Notes: generated from the sequence alone by a model not told the origin. A stretch of DNA of 64,000 bases from Paenibacillus radicis (ex Xue et al. 2023) (GCF_024722015.1 NZ_JANQBD010000011.1:1-64000); one strand, 5' to 3'; positions 43,765 to 52,178 are shown, numbered from the stretch's first letter. Translations and numbers: made by a program.

Positions 43765-44775
43765 CTACATACGCAGCTTCGGATTCAAATAAGTATAAAT
43801 GACATCTACAAGCAAATTGGCAAGCACAAAGGTTAGCGCATAAAACATAACCACACCTTGTACAAGCGGATAATCCCGGTTAAAAATACTTTCTACCGCA
43901 AGCCGTCCCAGACCGGGCCATCCGAACACCGTTTCCACGATCATATTTCCGCCCAGCAGTGCGCCAATTTCCAGTCCAATAACGGTTACTGTAGGAATCA
44001 ATCCGTTCCGCAGCGCGTGCTTGAGGATAACTTTGGATTCCTTCAAGCCTTTGGCGCGTGCGAGTGTGACATAATCCATCTGCAGCACCTCCAGCATGCT
44101 GGATCGGGTAATACGGGAAATGATGGATGCCATTGCTGCTCCAAGCGTTACAGCCGGCAGCAGCAGATGCATCACCGTATTTCGCAATCCATCCCAGTTG
44201 CCTGTCAGCAAGCTGTCAACCAGGTTCAGGCCGGTAATATGCTGAATATCCATGCCGAAATCGAGCCTGCCTTTGACCGGAGTCCATCCCAACGAAACGG
44301 AGAAAATAAACATAAGTACAATTCCCAACCAAAAAGGAGGCATCGAAATGCCTAAAAAGGCAGTTCCCATACTGGCTCTATCAATAAAGCTGTTCTGCTT
44401 TAACGCCGAATAAATACCGATGGGGATTCCTATAATCATCGAAAACAGACAGGCTGCCAAGGCTAATTCAATCGTGGCCGGTAATGTTTCGCCGATTAGC
44501 TCCGCAACCGGTCTCCTCTTCTTAAAGGACTCGCCCAGATCGCCTTGCACTATATTGACCAAATATTCCTTCAACTGCACATAGACCGGCTTGTCGAGAT
44601 TAAACTGAGAACGTAAATGATCTATTTCCTGCTGGCTAACATTTCCTGAATTGCCCATCATCAGATCAATCGGATCACCTGGTGTAAAACGCATGAAAAT
44701 AAAAACGACCAAAGCTACGCCAATCATAATTGGAATGGTCCCCAAAATACGTTCCAAAATTTTAACCGAGCGCAT
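43765..44775 (-). CDS. Oligopeptide/dipeptide ABC permease (OppB/DppB-like)
   Basis: A 336-residue permease. It opens ILERILGTIPIMIGVALVVF and has FMRFTPGDPIDLMMG, the typical OppB/DppB N-terminal region, then EAA loop DYVTLARAKGLKESKVILKH with ALRNGLIPT. The sequence ends LLVDVIYTYLNPKLRM, as in this family. A hairpin lies between it and the binding-protein gene. Confidence 0.9.
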   Translation of the reverse strand: MRSVKILERILGTIPIMIGVALVVFIFMRFTPGDPIDLMMGNSGNVSQQEIDHLRSQFNLDKPVYVQLKEYLVNIVQGDLGESFKKRRPVAELIGETLPATIELALAACLFSMIIGIPIGIYSALKQNSFIDRASMGTAFLGISMPPFWLGIVLMFIFSVSLGWTPVKGRLDFGMDIQHITGLNLVDSLLTGNWDGLRNTVMHLLLPAVTLGAAMASIISRITRSSMLEVLQMDYVTLARAKGLKESKVILKHALRNGLIPTVTVIGLEIGALLGGNMIVETVFGWPGLGRLAVESIFNRDYPLVQGVVMFYALTFVLANLLVDVIYTYLNPKLRM

Positions 44776-44802
44776 CGACGTTGGCTCACTCCTTCCTGAA
44801 GG

Positions 44803-44821
44803 AAGGGGACTTAGTCCCCTT
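44803..44821 (-). other. Hairpin between binding-protein and permease genes
   Basis: AAGGGGAC-taa-GTCCCCTT on the minus strand, just three bases after the oppA-like stop. There is no U run. It probably shields the upstream mRNA, giving more binding protein than permease. Confidence 0.6.
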
Positions 44822-44823
44822 CG

Positions 44824-46386
44824 TTATTTACCAACGCTCACTTTGGACATGTAGAGACTTCCATCCGGTGTTGGATTCCAGCCCTGCAGAGCTTTCACTC
44901 CAGCCTCCACCTCTTTCTTCGAGAAGCCAAACACCCACGGTGCATCTTTATAAATGATCTGCTGCGCTTCTTTATAAATCGCTTTTCGTTTTTCGTTATC
45001 AATCTCCTGCGAGCCTTGCTTCAACAGCTCATCTACGCGTGGATTGCTGTACATGCTGTAATTGCCTCTGTCTTTAGTAATAAACTTGGGATTCAAGAAA
45101 TCGAACGGATCCAGTGTGGAATTCCCCCAATCTCCCATAAACATTTGCCTTTCCCCCTTGAGGAGCATCGGCTTCAATACACCAGGGTCCCACACCCGCG
45201 TGCTTGCTTCGACCCCGCTATCCCGCAATTGGGCAGCCACCGCTTCCGCAACCTCTTTATTGTTCGCATCCGAGTCAATTACGACCTGGAAGCCCTTCGG
45301 GTATCCAGCTTCGGCCAGCAGCTCCTTAGCTTTTGCCGGATTGTATTCATACGGTTTCAACGAAGTATCCAGGGCAAATGCGTTGCTTAACATCGGACCA
45401 GCCAAGCGGGTTGCGTAGTTATATAAGATTTTATCAATAATAATGTCCATATTAATGGCGTGGTTCATTGCCTGACGAACCTTTATATTATCGAACGGAG
45501 GCTTCTGGACGTTCATTTCAAGCATGTACACCCTTGTACCCTCTACCGTTTTCACATCAACAGCCGGATCTGAAATCAACGTCTTCGCTAACGATGCGGA
45601 CAAATCATGTATTCGTTGGACTTCGCCCGTTTTTAGTGCCCCTACTCTGGAAGAGGCTTCAGGAATAACATCAAATGCGAGATTTTTAATTTTTGGCGCT
45701 CCACCGTAATAATCGTCAAAGCGCACCATCTCGATTCGTTCATCCAGCTTTGCTTTTACAAGCTTAAACGGTCCGGCTCCAATAGGCTTTTCGGCTAAGC
45801 CCTTGTCTCCGACTTTCTCTGCATAAGCTTTAGGAATAATTTGTTGAAGCGGGAGCATTGTAATCAGGATTGGCCACGGGCTGCTCAGAACAAATTTTAC
45901 GGTATAATCGTTGACGACCTGAACTTCCTTAACCCCCTCCAGCAAGCCTTTACGCGGAGAAGTTTTTCCATCGATGCCGTTTTCTTTTAATATACGGTCG
46001 AATGTAAATTTTACATCCTCTGCCTTCAGTGCGGTTCCATCATGAAACTTAACGTCTTTTCTAAGCTTGAAAACCCATTCTGTTGGCGATGTATTTTCCC
46101 ATGATTCTGCAATAGCCGGCCTAATAACACCTTTCTCATCTGCGGTGACCAGACCGTCAAACACATTTCTTAATACGGATTCCGTCAGACGATCCCGATA
46201 GTTCGCAGGATCCAAACTCAGAAGCGGACCTTTAATCCCAACCAAAACAGAAGCGCTTTCATTTTTCGAGGATGACTCGGTTTTACCACTTTGCTTTTCA
46301 CTACCTTGAGAATTGTTTGCTGAACAAGCGACGGTCAAACTGGAGACAAGCAATACAGAAGCGAGCAGAAGAGACAACTTTTTCAC
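44824..46386 (-). CDS. Peptide/substrate-binding lipoprotein (OppA/DppA, SBP_bac_5)
   Basis: A 520-residue binding lipoprotein, first gene of the importer. The start is GTG with AGGGGG seven bases upstream. The signal peptide ends in the lipobox LTVAC (Cys about residue 21). Family motifs: AIAESWENTSPTEWVFKLRK (early), DVKFHDGTALKAEDVKFTFD and KVRQAMNHAINMDIIIDKIL. SBP_bac_5 proteins bind peptides but also nickel, glycosides or opines. Given the downstream glutarate genes, the ligand may be a glutaryl-containing or similar small acid/peptide; this is inference. Confidence 0.88.
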   Translation of the reverse strand: MKKLSLLLASVLLVSSLTVACSANNSQGSEKQSGKTESSSKNESASVLVGIKGPLLSLDPANYRDRLTESVLRNVFDGLVTADEKGVIRPAIAESWENTSPTEWVFKLRKDVKFHDGTALKAEDVKFTFDRILKENGIDGKTSPRKGLLEGVKEVQVVNDYTVKFVLSSPWPILITMLPLQQIIPKAYAEKVGDKGLAEKPIGAGPFKLVKAKLDERIEMVRFDDYYGGAPKIKNLAFDVIPEASSRVGALKTGEVQRIHDLSASLAKTLISDPAVDVKTVEGTRVYMLEMNVQKPPFDNIKVRQAMNHAINMDIIIDKILYNYATRLAGPMLSNAFALDTSLKPYEYNPAKAKELLAEAGYPKGFQVVIDSDANNKEVAEAVAAQLRDSGVEASTRVWDPGVLKPMLLKGERQMFMGDWGNSTLDPFDFLNPKFITKDRGNYSMYSNPRVDELLKQGSQEIDNEKRKAIYKEAQQIIYKDAPWVFGFSKKEVEAGVKALQGWNPTPDGSLYMSKVSVGK

Positions 46387-46425
46387 CCAAATCCCCCTAA
46401 ACGATTAGTTTTTAATGATAAACCC

Positions 46426-46454
46426 ATCTTACTGGTAATATCATGTAATGTCAA
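46426..46454 (-). promoter_or_regulatory. Sigma-A promoter of the oppA-like importer unit
   Basis: Minus strand TTGACA (46454-46449), 17 bases, TAAGAT (46431-46426); transcript start near 46419, about 33 bases before the GTG start. Confidence 0.7.
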
Positions 46455-46572
46455 CTTAAATATTGTTAGGTAATCTCCCAATGATCTCACAATCTGATCC
46501 AACTCGAAAAAAGATTGCGTTTTCATTGGAATTTCATTTCCTGATAATGAAATATATTGGATTAATAATATC

Positions 46573-46691
46573 ATAACATGTTATATACGTATGCTTGAAG
46601 TTCAACTAATTTTCTTTAAATTTAGGAAATGTTTGCAAATCCTCGCTGTATTTCTTAATATAATAAGTATAAGATTGATATGACCTGTCAT
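46573..46691. promoter_or_regulatory. gntR promoter and palindromes in the divergent region
   Basis: The gntR promoter is TTGCAA (46633-46638), 17 bases, TAATAT (46656-46661). TATGAC-ct-GTCATA (46678-46691), a perfect palindrome, lies just downstream of its start point and suits autorepression. A second perfect palindrome, ATAACATGTTAT (46573-46584), sits between the two divergent promoters. Confidence 0.6.
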
Positions 46692-46715
46692 AACTATTTA
46701 AGGAGATGAAATCCG

Positions 46716-47489
46716 TTGCAATTGGATCGCAATACACAGATTCCTCTGTACGAACAATTGAAAAACTTGATAGCGCAGCAAATTAACGAAGGGACGCTGG
46801 AGCCAGATCAGCAAATTCCTTCTGAAAGAGAATTATGCGAGGCTCATGGCGTCAGCAGAATAACCGTCCGCCAAGCGATAGCGGCAGCAGCCAACGAGGG
46901 GCTGCTCTACCGTACCCAGGGCAAAGGAACTTATGTAGCCGGATCGAAAATAGAGCAAAAATTAAGTAACATCAACAATTTCCAACAAACCTTGGTGAAG
47001 CAAGGCTTTATGGCTTCAACCCAGCTCTATAAAACGGAGACAATCCCCAATAATTTGTTTTACTCCCGTTTGCTGAACGTAAATATGATGGAGCAGATCA
47101 CCAACATCCAACTGGTCGGGTTCGGCAATGAAGAGCCCGTTGTTTTTTACGACAGCTTCTTCAGTATGCAGATTGGTCAAAGTATATTGAAAGCCGCTCA
47201 AAAGGCGGTTGATGATAACGTTCCGTTTTCAACATTGGATTTGTATTATCCAGAATCAACCGTAACCCCTACTCATGTAGAGCAAACGTTTGAATCGATC
47301 GTATCTGACGATGCATTATCCAGTATATTGAAAATTGCTACCGGCTCCCCTATCCTTCTTGTAACCTCCATCATTTACGATAATCAACAGCCGGTTGAAT
47401 ACAAGAATGCTTACTACCGCGGAGATAAGTACAAATTTTTTCTGACACGCGAATATTCCGATTTCAATCTCCGTCCAATTAAGGACTGA
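46716..47489 (+). CDS. GntR/HutC-family regulator with UTRA domain
   Basis: A 257-residue regulator. The N-terminal winged helix (1-75) shows IPLYEQLKNLIAQQI, PSERELCEAHGVSRITVRQA and LLYRTQGKGTYVA, diagnostic of GntR. Residues about 85-245 form a UTRA effector-binding domain (ending YKNAYYRGDKYKFFLTREYS). The start is TTG 46716, with AAGGAG about 11 bases upstream; no in-frame ATG exists near. It is divergent from the oppA-like gene and likely represses both the importer and the AtuA-LhgO unit. The effector is presumably an intermediate of that pathway. Confidence 0.87.
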   Translation: MQLDRNTQIPLYEQLKNLIAQQINEGTLEPDQQIPSERELCEAHGVSRITVRQAIAAAANEGLLYRTQGKGTYVAGSKIEQKLSNINNFQQTLVKQGFMASTQLYKTETIPNNLFYSRLLNVNMMEQITNIQLVGFGNEEPVVFYDSFFSMQIGQSILKAAQKAVDDNVPFSTLDLYYPESTVTPTHVEQTFESIVSDDALSSILKIATGSPILLVTSIIYDNQQPVEYKNAYYRGDKYKFFLTREYSDFNLRPIKD

Positions 47490-47545
47490 GATTTGATTCC
47501 ATGCAACGCGAATTCCCTAGCTGGCGCTGTTGGACGAAAAAAAGA

Positions 47546-47583
47546 ATGGACAGAATTTCAGAGAAAATCTGAATTCTGTCCAT
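47546..47583. terminator. Bidirectional terminator between gntR and the ABC-F gene
   Basis: ATGGACAGAATT...AATTCTGTCCAT forms a long stem with one bulge (ttcaga/tctg). A run of As at 47537-47544 gives the U tract for the minus-strand ABC-F transcript. Confidence 0.8.
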
Positions 47584-47628
47584 TTGAATAAGCTTAAATT
47601 TAGCGAGTAACTAATGGGATCAAGGTTC

Positions 47629-49107
47629 TTAAAGTTCAACGATCTTTGTTGCAACATTTTGGCAAAATTCCTTGTCATGCTCCACAAAAAGAATGGTTGG
47701 CGAGTATTCAAGCAGCAATTCTTCAATTTGCATGCGAGAAATAACATCGATAAAATTAAGCGGCTCATCCCAAATATGCAAATGAACTTTCTCGCTAAGA
47801 CTTTTTGCAATCAGCACTTTCTTCTTCTGTCCTCCGCTAAATGCTGAAATATCCTTTTCAAATTGAACTCTGGAGAAATCAAGCTTTCTTAAAATCGATT
47901 TAAAAAGACTTTCATCAATCCCGTTGTCTGCAGCAAAGTCAGATAAATTGCCTTGAAGATGAGATGTGTCCTGTGAAACATAGGATATTTCCAACTGACT
48001 ATCCTTCCTGAAGGTGCCTGTATAGTTTATATCCTCGCCGCAAATAAGTTTGATGATACTTGATTTTCCAGAGCCGTTTATACCTGAAAGAGCAATTCGC
48101 TCACCTTGCTTAATAGAAAAGCTTAGATCTGTACAAACTATCTTCTCACCGTAAAAAATCGATACATGTTCAAGCTCAGCAAGTTGGTTTTTATGAAAAG
48201 CGAGCTGCGAAATCTCCAAGCTGTCAGAGCTTTCGATATTTCTAAGGAGTTTGGATTTTTCATCAATAGCCGATTGCTGTCTTTGCTCAATTGCTTTAGA
48301 ACGCTTCATCATTTTAGCAGCCTTGTGGCCAATATATCCTTTATCTACCTTGGAACCGGAATTTCTTGTTCCGTTTTTTGTTTTTTCCACTTCATGCGAC
48401 CAGTTGCCCGTCCGTTTAGCTGAATCTGACAAGCGTTTAATATCTTTTCTAAGTTTTTCGTTCTCTGCAAGCTCAAAACCATCTTGTCTCTTTTTGTTTT
48501 CCCACCAGCTCGAAAAATTACCTTTTTGAATTTCTATGTTGGTCTTATTGATTGAAAGAATGTGGTCTACACAGTTATCAAGAAATGATCTGTCGTGAGA
48601 TACCAAAATATATCCGCTTTTGCTATTAAGATAACCACTGACAAGTTTTCTTGCTTGCATGTCTAGATGATTGGTCGGTTCATCAATTAACAGAAAACTA
48701 TTTTCCTTGATAAATAAAGTAGCAAGCAGCACTTTCGTTTGCTCTCCATTAGACAATGAATCGAAGGGTCTGTACAAAACATCCTCAGAGACCTTTAACA
48801 ATGAAAGTTCACGCATTAATTTCCAATGAAGATAGTCAGGAAATAGATCGTTGATTACATCAATCGTATTATTCTCCTTGTTTTCAACATGGAAAGGGAA
48901 ATATTCAAAACCGACATTAGCAGAAATATTTCCGCTATATTCATATTTTCCAAGCAACAAGTTGAGAAAGGTTGTCTTACCTCTACCGTTTCTTCCCGTA
49001 AATCCTAATTTCCAATCGGTATCGATTTGAAAACTAACGTTTTCAAAAATATTATCGTAACTGCCCTCATAGGCAAACGTCAGGTTCGTAACATTTATTT
49101 GTGACAT
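47629..49107 (-). CDS. ABC-F ribosome protection protein, Lsa-type
   Basis: A 492-residue soluble protein with two ABC domains and no membrane part. Domain 1: GRNGRGKTTFLNLLLGK, LSNGEQTKVLLATLF, LLIDEPTNHLD. An interdomain linker of some 80 charged residues (about 190-290, with RNSGSKVDKGYIGHKAAKMM) is followed by domain 2: GINGSGKSS, FSGGQKKKVLIAKSL, IWDEPLNFID. GRNGRGKTT, IWDEPLN and the linker length are features of the Lsa/Vga/VmlR branch, which binds the ribosomal E site and dislodges lincosamides, pleuromutilins and streptogramin A. AGGAGG lies upstream of the ATG. It stands behind a leader-peptide attenuator. Actual resistance is not proven. Confidence 0.85.
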   Translation of the reverse strand: MSQINVTNLTFAYEGSYDNIFENVSFQIDTDWKLGFTGRNGRGKTTFLNLLLGKYEYSGNISANVGFEYFPFHVENKENNTIDVINDLFPDYLHWKLMRELSLLKVSEDVLYRPFDSLSNGEQTKVLLATLFIKENSFLLIDEPTNHLDMQARKLVSGYLNSKSGYILVSHDRSFLDNCVDHILSINKTNIEIQKGNFSSWWENKKRQDGFELAENEKLRKDIKRLSDSAKRTGNWSHEVEKTKNGTRNSGSKVDKGYIGHKAAKMMKRSKAIEQRQQSAIDEKSKLLRNIESSDSLEISQLAFHKNQLAELEHVSIFYGEKIVCTDLSFSIKQGERIALSGINGSGKSSIIKLICGEDINYTGTFRKDSQLEISYVSQDTSHLQGNLSDFAADNGIDESLFKSILRKLDFSRVQFEKDISAFSGGQKKKVLIAKSLSEKVHLHIWDEPLNFIDVISRMQIEELLLEYSPTILFVEHDKEFCQNVATKIVEL

Positions 49108-49136
49108 GAAAATATCCTCCTGTATGAAAAATATAA

Positions 49137-49250
49137 AAGCTACAAGAAAGTTACTTCTTGTAGCTCAAATAACATACAGCAAAACCAACCCAAATATTGG
49201 GTTAGATAAGGACATATGGTTTGAGTGAAAAGATAGAGTAACTTTCTTGC
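49137..49250 (-). promoter_or_regulatory. Transcription attenuator in the leader of the ABC-F gene
   Basis: The minus-strand leader contains CAAGAAAGTTACT (49249-49237, inside the leader peptide), an AACCCAA-tat-TTGGGTT hairpin (49203-49187) and a terminator: AGCTACAAGAA-gtaact-TTCTTGTAGCT (49165-49138) followed by UUUUAUAUUUUU. The first element is perfectly complementary over 13 bases to AGTAACTTTCTTG (49155-49143), the terminator loop plus 3' arm, so the terminator and an antiterminator exclude each other. Confidence 0.75.
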
Positions 49251-49252
49251 AT
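49202..49252 (-). CDS. Leader peptide of the ABC-F attenuator
   Basis: A 16-codon frame (MQESYSIFSLKPYVLI, stop) that overlaps the antiterminator strand. No clear Shine-Dalgarno is visible. Position and the mutually exclusive structures downstream are like the leaders of vmlR, lmrB and erm genes, where drug-stalled ribosomes switch transcription on. Confidence 0.55.
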   Translation of the reverse strand: MQESYSIFSLKPYVLI

Positions 49253-49424
49253 ATAAAGAATAAAACATGCGAAAAAATATCGCTTATACCGTTTTATTTT
49301 TTTATATATTTGCAAGAAAAATTACATTATACTTTTCAGCTCCAATCATTTAATTAAAGATATCTTATCATACCCATTTATTAATTTCAATTCCCAGGCT
49401 CGTTCGCGTTTCCGCCCAAATCCT

Positions 49425-50018
49425 TCAGCGTAAGCATACTTCTTTTAAATAAGTCGAGAAGCTTTCGATATTCATCCGAATATGCCGGTTGTTACCTTCC
49501 AGCTTGCTCATCATAATGCTGCCTTCCATGACGGAAAGTGTGAATGTAGCTAAAGCATCGATATCGATGGCAGCATTGAACTCACCGCTTCGGATACCTT
49601 CGGAGATTATCGCTTTCATGTTGTCCAGCGTACCTTCCAGACCCTGCTGGGCTCTTTGGCGTAAGATCGGATGAGCGTCATCACTTTCGGTAGCAAGATT
49701 AAGGAGGGGGCATCCTCCGATAAAAGGCGGCGCTTCAACCACGTTTTCGTATACCTGTAAATAAGCCAACAGCTTGCCAATAGCTGTTTCTTGCTGATTG
49801 ACTGCATCGTTAATTTTCGCCCCAACTACACTGCCTGCATAGCTGTAAGCCTCGAGAGCAATTTCGTCCTTACTGGTAAAGTGGCGATAGATACCGCCTT
49901 TCTTAATATCTGTTAGTTCTGTAATATCAGACAAGGATGAACCTGAATACCCTTTTTGGTTAAAAAGCTCAGCAGCCTTAGCGATAATATGCTTGCGGGT
50001 GCTTTCTCCTTTTCGCAT
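49425..50018 (-). CDS. TetR-family transcriptional regulator
   Basis: About 197 residues. The N-terminal helix-turn-helix reads HIIAKAAELFNQKGYSGSSL, then TDIKKGGIYRHFTSKDEIAL. The C-terminal ligand part (TetR_C_6/YcdC-like) contains PPFIGGCPLLNLATES, as in LmrA/YxaF-type repressors. The start is ATG 50018 with AAGGGGGA seven bases upstream; an upstream frame to 50057 is less likely. It is divergent from an MFS transporter with a 32-base perfect palindrome between them, its likely operator. It probably controls the MFS and the peroxiredoxin-like gene. Confidence 0.87.
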   Translation of the reverse strand: MRKGESTRKHIIAKAAELFNQKGYSGSSLSDITELTDIKKGGIYRHFTSKDEIALEAYSYAGSVVGAKINDAVNQQETAIGKLLAYLQVYENVVEAPPFIGGCPLLNLATESDDAHPILRQRAQQGLEGTLDNMKAIISEGIRSGEFNAAIDIDALATFTLSVMEGSIMMSKLEGNNRHIRMNIESFSTYLKEVCLR

Positions 50019-50079
50019 AATCAATTCCCCCTTACCCACGTAAAATAATAATTTCATTATAACAAATGAAATGGATCTA

Positions 50080-50134
50080 TTGAAAAGTTAAGCCGTTATG
50101 CTACAATAAAGATACCGATCGGTATCTTTATTGT
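50080..50134 (+). promoter_or_regulatory. MFS promoter overlapped by a 32-bp perfect palindrome (TetR operator)
   Basis: TTGAAA (50080-50085), 16 bases, TACAAT (50102-50107) is a sigma-A promoter. The palindrome spans 50103-50134 with centre GATACCGATCGGTATC and no mismatch; it covers the -10 box and start point, so the bound repressor would block transcription. Confidence 0.8.
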
Positions 50135-50150
50135 GTGAGAGGAGCTTGCA

Positions 50151-51410
50151 ATGGGTACAACATGGTTTAAGGAACCCCGCTATGCATGGATTGGATTAGG
50201 TTCACTTTGGATAATCGGCTTTATCGGCGCACTGACCCGGTTTACTATGGCTTATTTTCAGGTTCAAATTTCAGAGGATTTAGAGATCAGCAGAGGATTC
50301 ATTTCGATGGCATGGTCTACCAACCTGCTCATTACAGCCTTTTGCGCACCGCTGGGAGGATGGCTTGTCGATCGTTATGGGCCCAAAAAAGTAATGCTGG
50401 TCAGCGCAATCCTAGGTACTATAGGGACTGGCACCGTCATACTAGGACATCATCCTATCATTTTCTTCATTGGATATGGGGTTATCTCCGGGTTCGTCGG
50501 TATTGGAACGTCCACTAGCTATATGTTGATGTTTGAATGGTTTCAGCATCATCGGGCCAAGGCTACATCACTGTTAGCGAGCGCCTCCTCTGTAGGACTG
50601 GCGATCAGCACACCGATTTTCGTTTCCTCGAGCTGGCTGACCTGGAAAGATGCCTTCCTAATCTCATTTGTCCTAGGTATTATCGTAACCTTGCCTACCA
50701 TTTGCTTTGGTATTAAGGGGCTTGGACTAAAGGATAACAAAGCCGATAAAGTACAGGAGAATGAGATCATTACAGTGGACGACCAAGAAATACCGAAAGC
50801 AACCCGTCCTTTGTTCAAGGGCATAGCTGCACCTCTGCCTATATTCATTGTTGTTGCCTGCGCACTGTTCACTTGCGGCTTCAATATGGGGACTGTAGAG
50901 ATGAATTTGGTCGCCATCCATCAGTCGGTGAATGTGTCGCCGAGCATGATAGCATTATCCATGAGTGTGCTGGGGGTTATGGAAATTACGGGATCGCTCA
51001 TTTTCGGCTATTTTTTGGACAGAGTTAATAAGTTGGTTATGATGACCATTTTGTACGGCATACGCATTTTGGGATTTGCTTTCCTATTCATACATGTAGA
51101 TTGGTCACCTGTCCTATTTGCCATCGCCTTCGGTATTACTTATTTAAGCGCTATTCCAGGTGGACTTCTGATCGCCAATGAATTTTCAAAAGGAAATGGC
51201 AAACAAACTGGCTTTCTACTTCTTTTTCATCAAGGCGGAGGCATACTCGGTGCGTTGATAGGCGGGATTTCCTTCGATTACTTTAATAATTACCAGGTGC
51301 TGATCGGTGTTGATGTCTTAATCTGCACTCTCATGACACTCGGTTATTTCTTCTTGTATACAGCCCTGAAACGAAGCTTCCGACTTCATAATGTGAACGC
51401 CTCTGCGTGA
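50151..51410 (+). CDS. MFS transporter, MCT/OxlT-like
   Basis: A 419-residue, 12-helix transporter. It has GGWLVDRYGPKKVMLVSAIL (motif A after helix 2), GIGTSTSYMLMFEWFQHHRA and a central cytoplasmic loop (KDNKADKVQENEI) between halves, the layout of monocarboxylate-transporter-like MFS proteins. AGAGGAG precedes the ATG by seven bases. It is controlled by the divergent TetR and likely cotranscribed with the thioredoxin-fold gene 46 bases downstream. The substrate is unknown; uptake or export of a carboxylate or a toxic compound is possible. Confidence 0.82.
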   Translation: MGTTWFKEPRYAWIGLGSLWIIGFIGALTRFTMAYFQVQISEDLEISRGFISMAWSTNLLITAFCAPLGGWLVDRYGPKKVMLVSAILGTIGTGTVILGHHPIIFFIGYGVISGFVGIGTSTSYMLMFEWFQHHRAKATSLLASASSVGLAISTPIFVSSSWLTWKDAFLISFVLGIIVTLPTICFGIKGLGLKDNKADKVQENEIITVDDQEIPKATRPLFKGIAAPLPIFIVVACALFTCGFNMGTVEMNLVAIHQSVNVSPSMIALSMSVLGVMEITGSLIFGYFLDRVNKLVMMTILYGIRILGFAFLFIHVDWSPVLFAIAFGITYLSAIPGGLLIANEFSKGNGKQTGFLLLFHQGGGILGALIGGISFDYFNNYQVLIGVDVLICTLMTLGYFFLYTALKRSFRLHNVNASA

Positions 51411-51456
51411 CACAATTAGAGTGAAGCATCTATTATTTTTGGAGGAGAGCTGCATA

Positions 51457-52095
51457 ATGTCGATGAGAGAGCAATTGGATCAATCAAAGAAAGCTTTTAT
51501 CGCGAACGCACCTGAAGAAGTGCAATCAGAAATTTTTCGACATATTAGGAAACAACAACAATCCGGTATCGCGTTAGGTTTGAAGGAAGGCGACAAATCC
51601 CCCAATTTTAAGCTAACCAATCCTCTCAACGATCAAGTGATCCTGTACGACGAACTTGTAAAAGGACCGGTTGTCTTGACCTTCTATCGTGGCAGCTGGT
51701 GCCCCTTCTGCAATATTCAACTGCGGGCTTACCAGCAGATTCTGCCGGAGATTGAGAAGCTAGGGGGCCAGCTAATTGCCGTCACTCCGCAAATACCAGA
51801 CAACTCTTTATCTCATAAGGAGAAGGAGAAGCTTACCTTCCAAGTGCTGAGCGATCCGAATGGTCGTGTCGCTGCTAGTTATCAAGTTTTGTTTGAAGTG
51901 CCTAATTACATTCAAAATGTTTTCACTAATACATTCCGTCTCGATCTCACTGAGTTCAATGCATGCGATCGCTGGGTGCTGCCAATTCCTGCGACATATA
52001 TTATCGACAAGGACGGGATCATCCGTCGAACGCACGTCAATCCGGACTTCATGAATCGGATGGAGCCTCGGGAAATTGTTGAGCAATTGCAGTAG
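51457..52095 (+). CDS. Peroxiredoxin-like (AhpC/TSA) protein
   Basis: About 212 residues. A thioredoxin fold with the active-site segment VVLTFYRGSWCPFCNIQLRA: the peroxidatic Cys is in the RGxWCPFC motif of the PRX-like AhpC/TSA subgroup, with a second Cys three residues on. Start ATG 51457 has GGAGGAGAG nearby; a frame from 51421 is open but lacks a site. It follows the MFS gene in the TetR-controlled unit and ends at a strong terminator, suggesting defence against oxidative or electrophilic damage. Confidence 0.83.
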   Translation: MSMREQLDQSKKAFIANAPEEVQSEIFRHIRKQQQSGIALGLKEGDKSPNFKLTNPLNDQVILYDELVKGPVVLTFYRGSWCPFCNIQLRAYQQILPEIEKLGGQLIAVTPQIPDNSLSHKEKEKLTFQVLSDPNGRVAASYQVLFEVPNYIQNVFTNTFRLDLTEFNACDRWVLPIPATYIIDKDGIIRRTHVNPDFMNRMEPREIVEQLQ

Positions 52096-52137
52096 CTCTG
52101 AGAGCAGCATGAAAAGCCCCCCTACGCGGAGTCAAAT

Positions 52138-52178
52138 AAAGAGAAACCGAATCTTTATCAAAGGTTCAGTTTCTCTTT
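52138..52178. terminator. Bidirectional terminator
   Basis: AAAGAGAAACCGAA (52138-52151) pairs with TTCAGTTTCTCTTT (52165-52178) with one mismatch. It serves the peroxiredoxin-like gene (+) and the HAD gene (-), which converge. Confidence 0.8.

Noticed and set aside
46383..46574. 63-codon minus-strand ORF upstream of the oppA-like gene
   Set aside because: It covers the oppA promoter (TTGACA/TAAGAT), lacks a ribosome binding site and resembles no protein I know.
50103..50134. 32-base palindrome considered as a terminator
   Set aside because: It overlaps the -10 box of a good promoter and is not followed by a clean U run; operator is the better reading.
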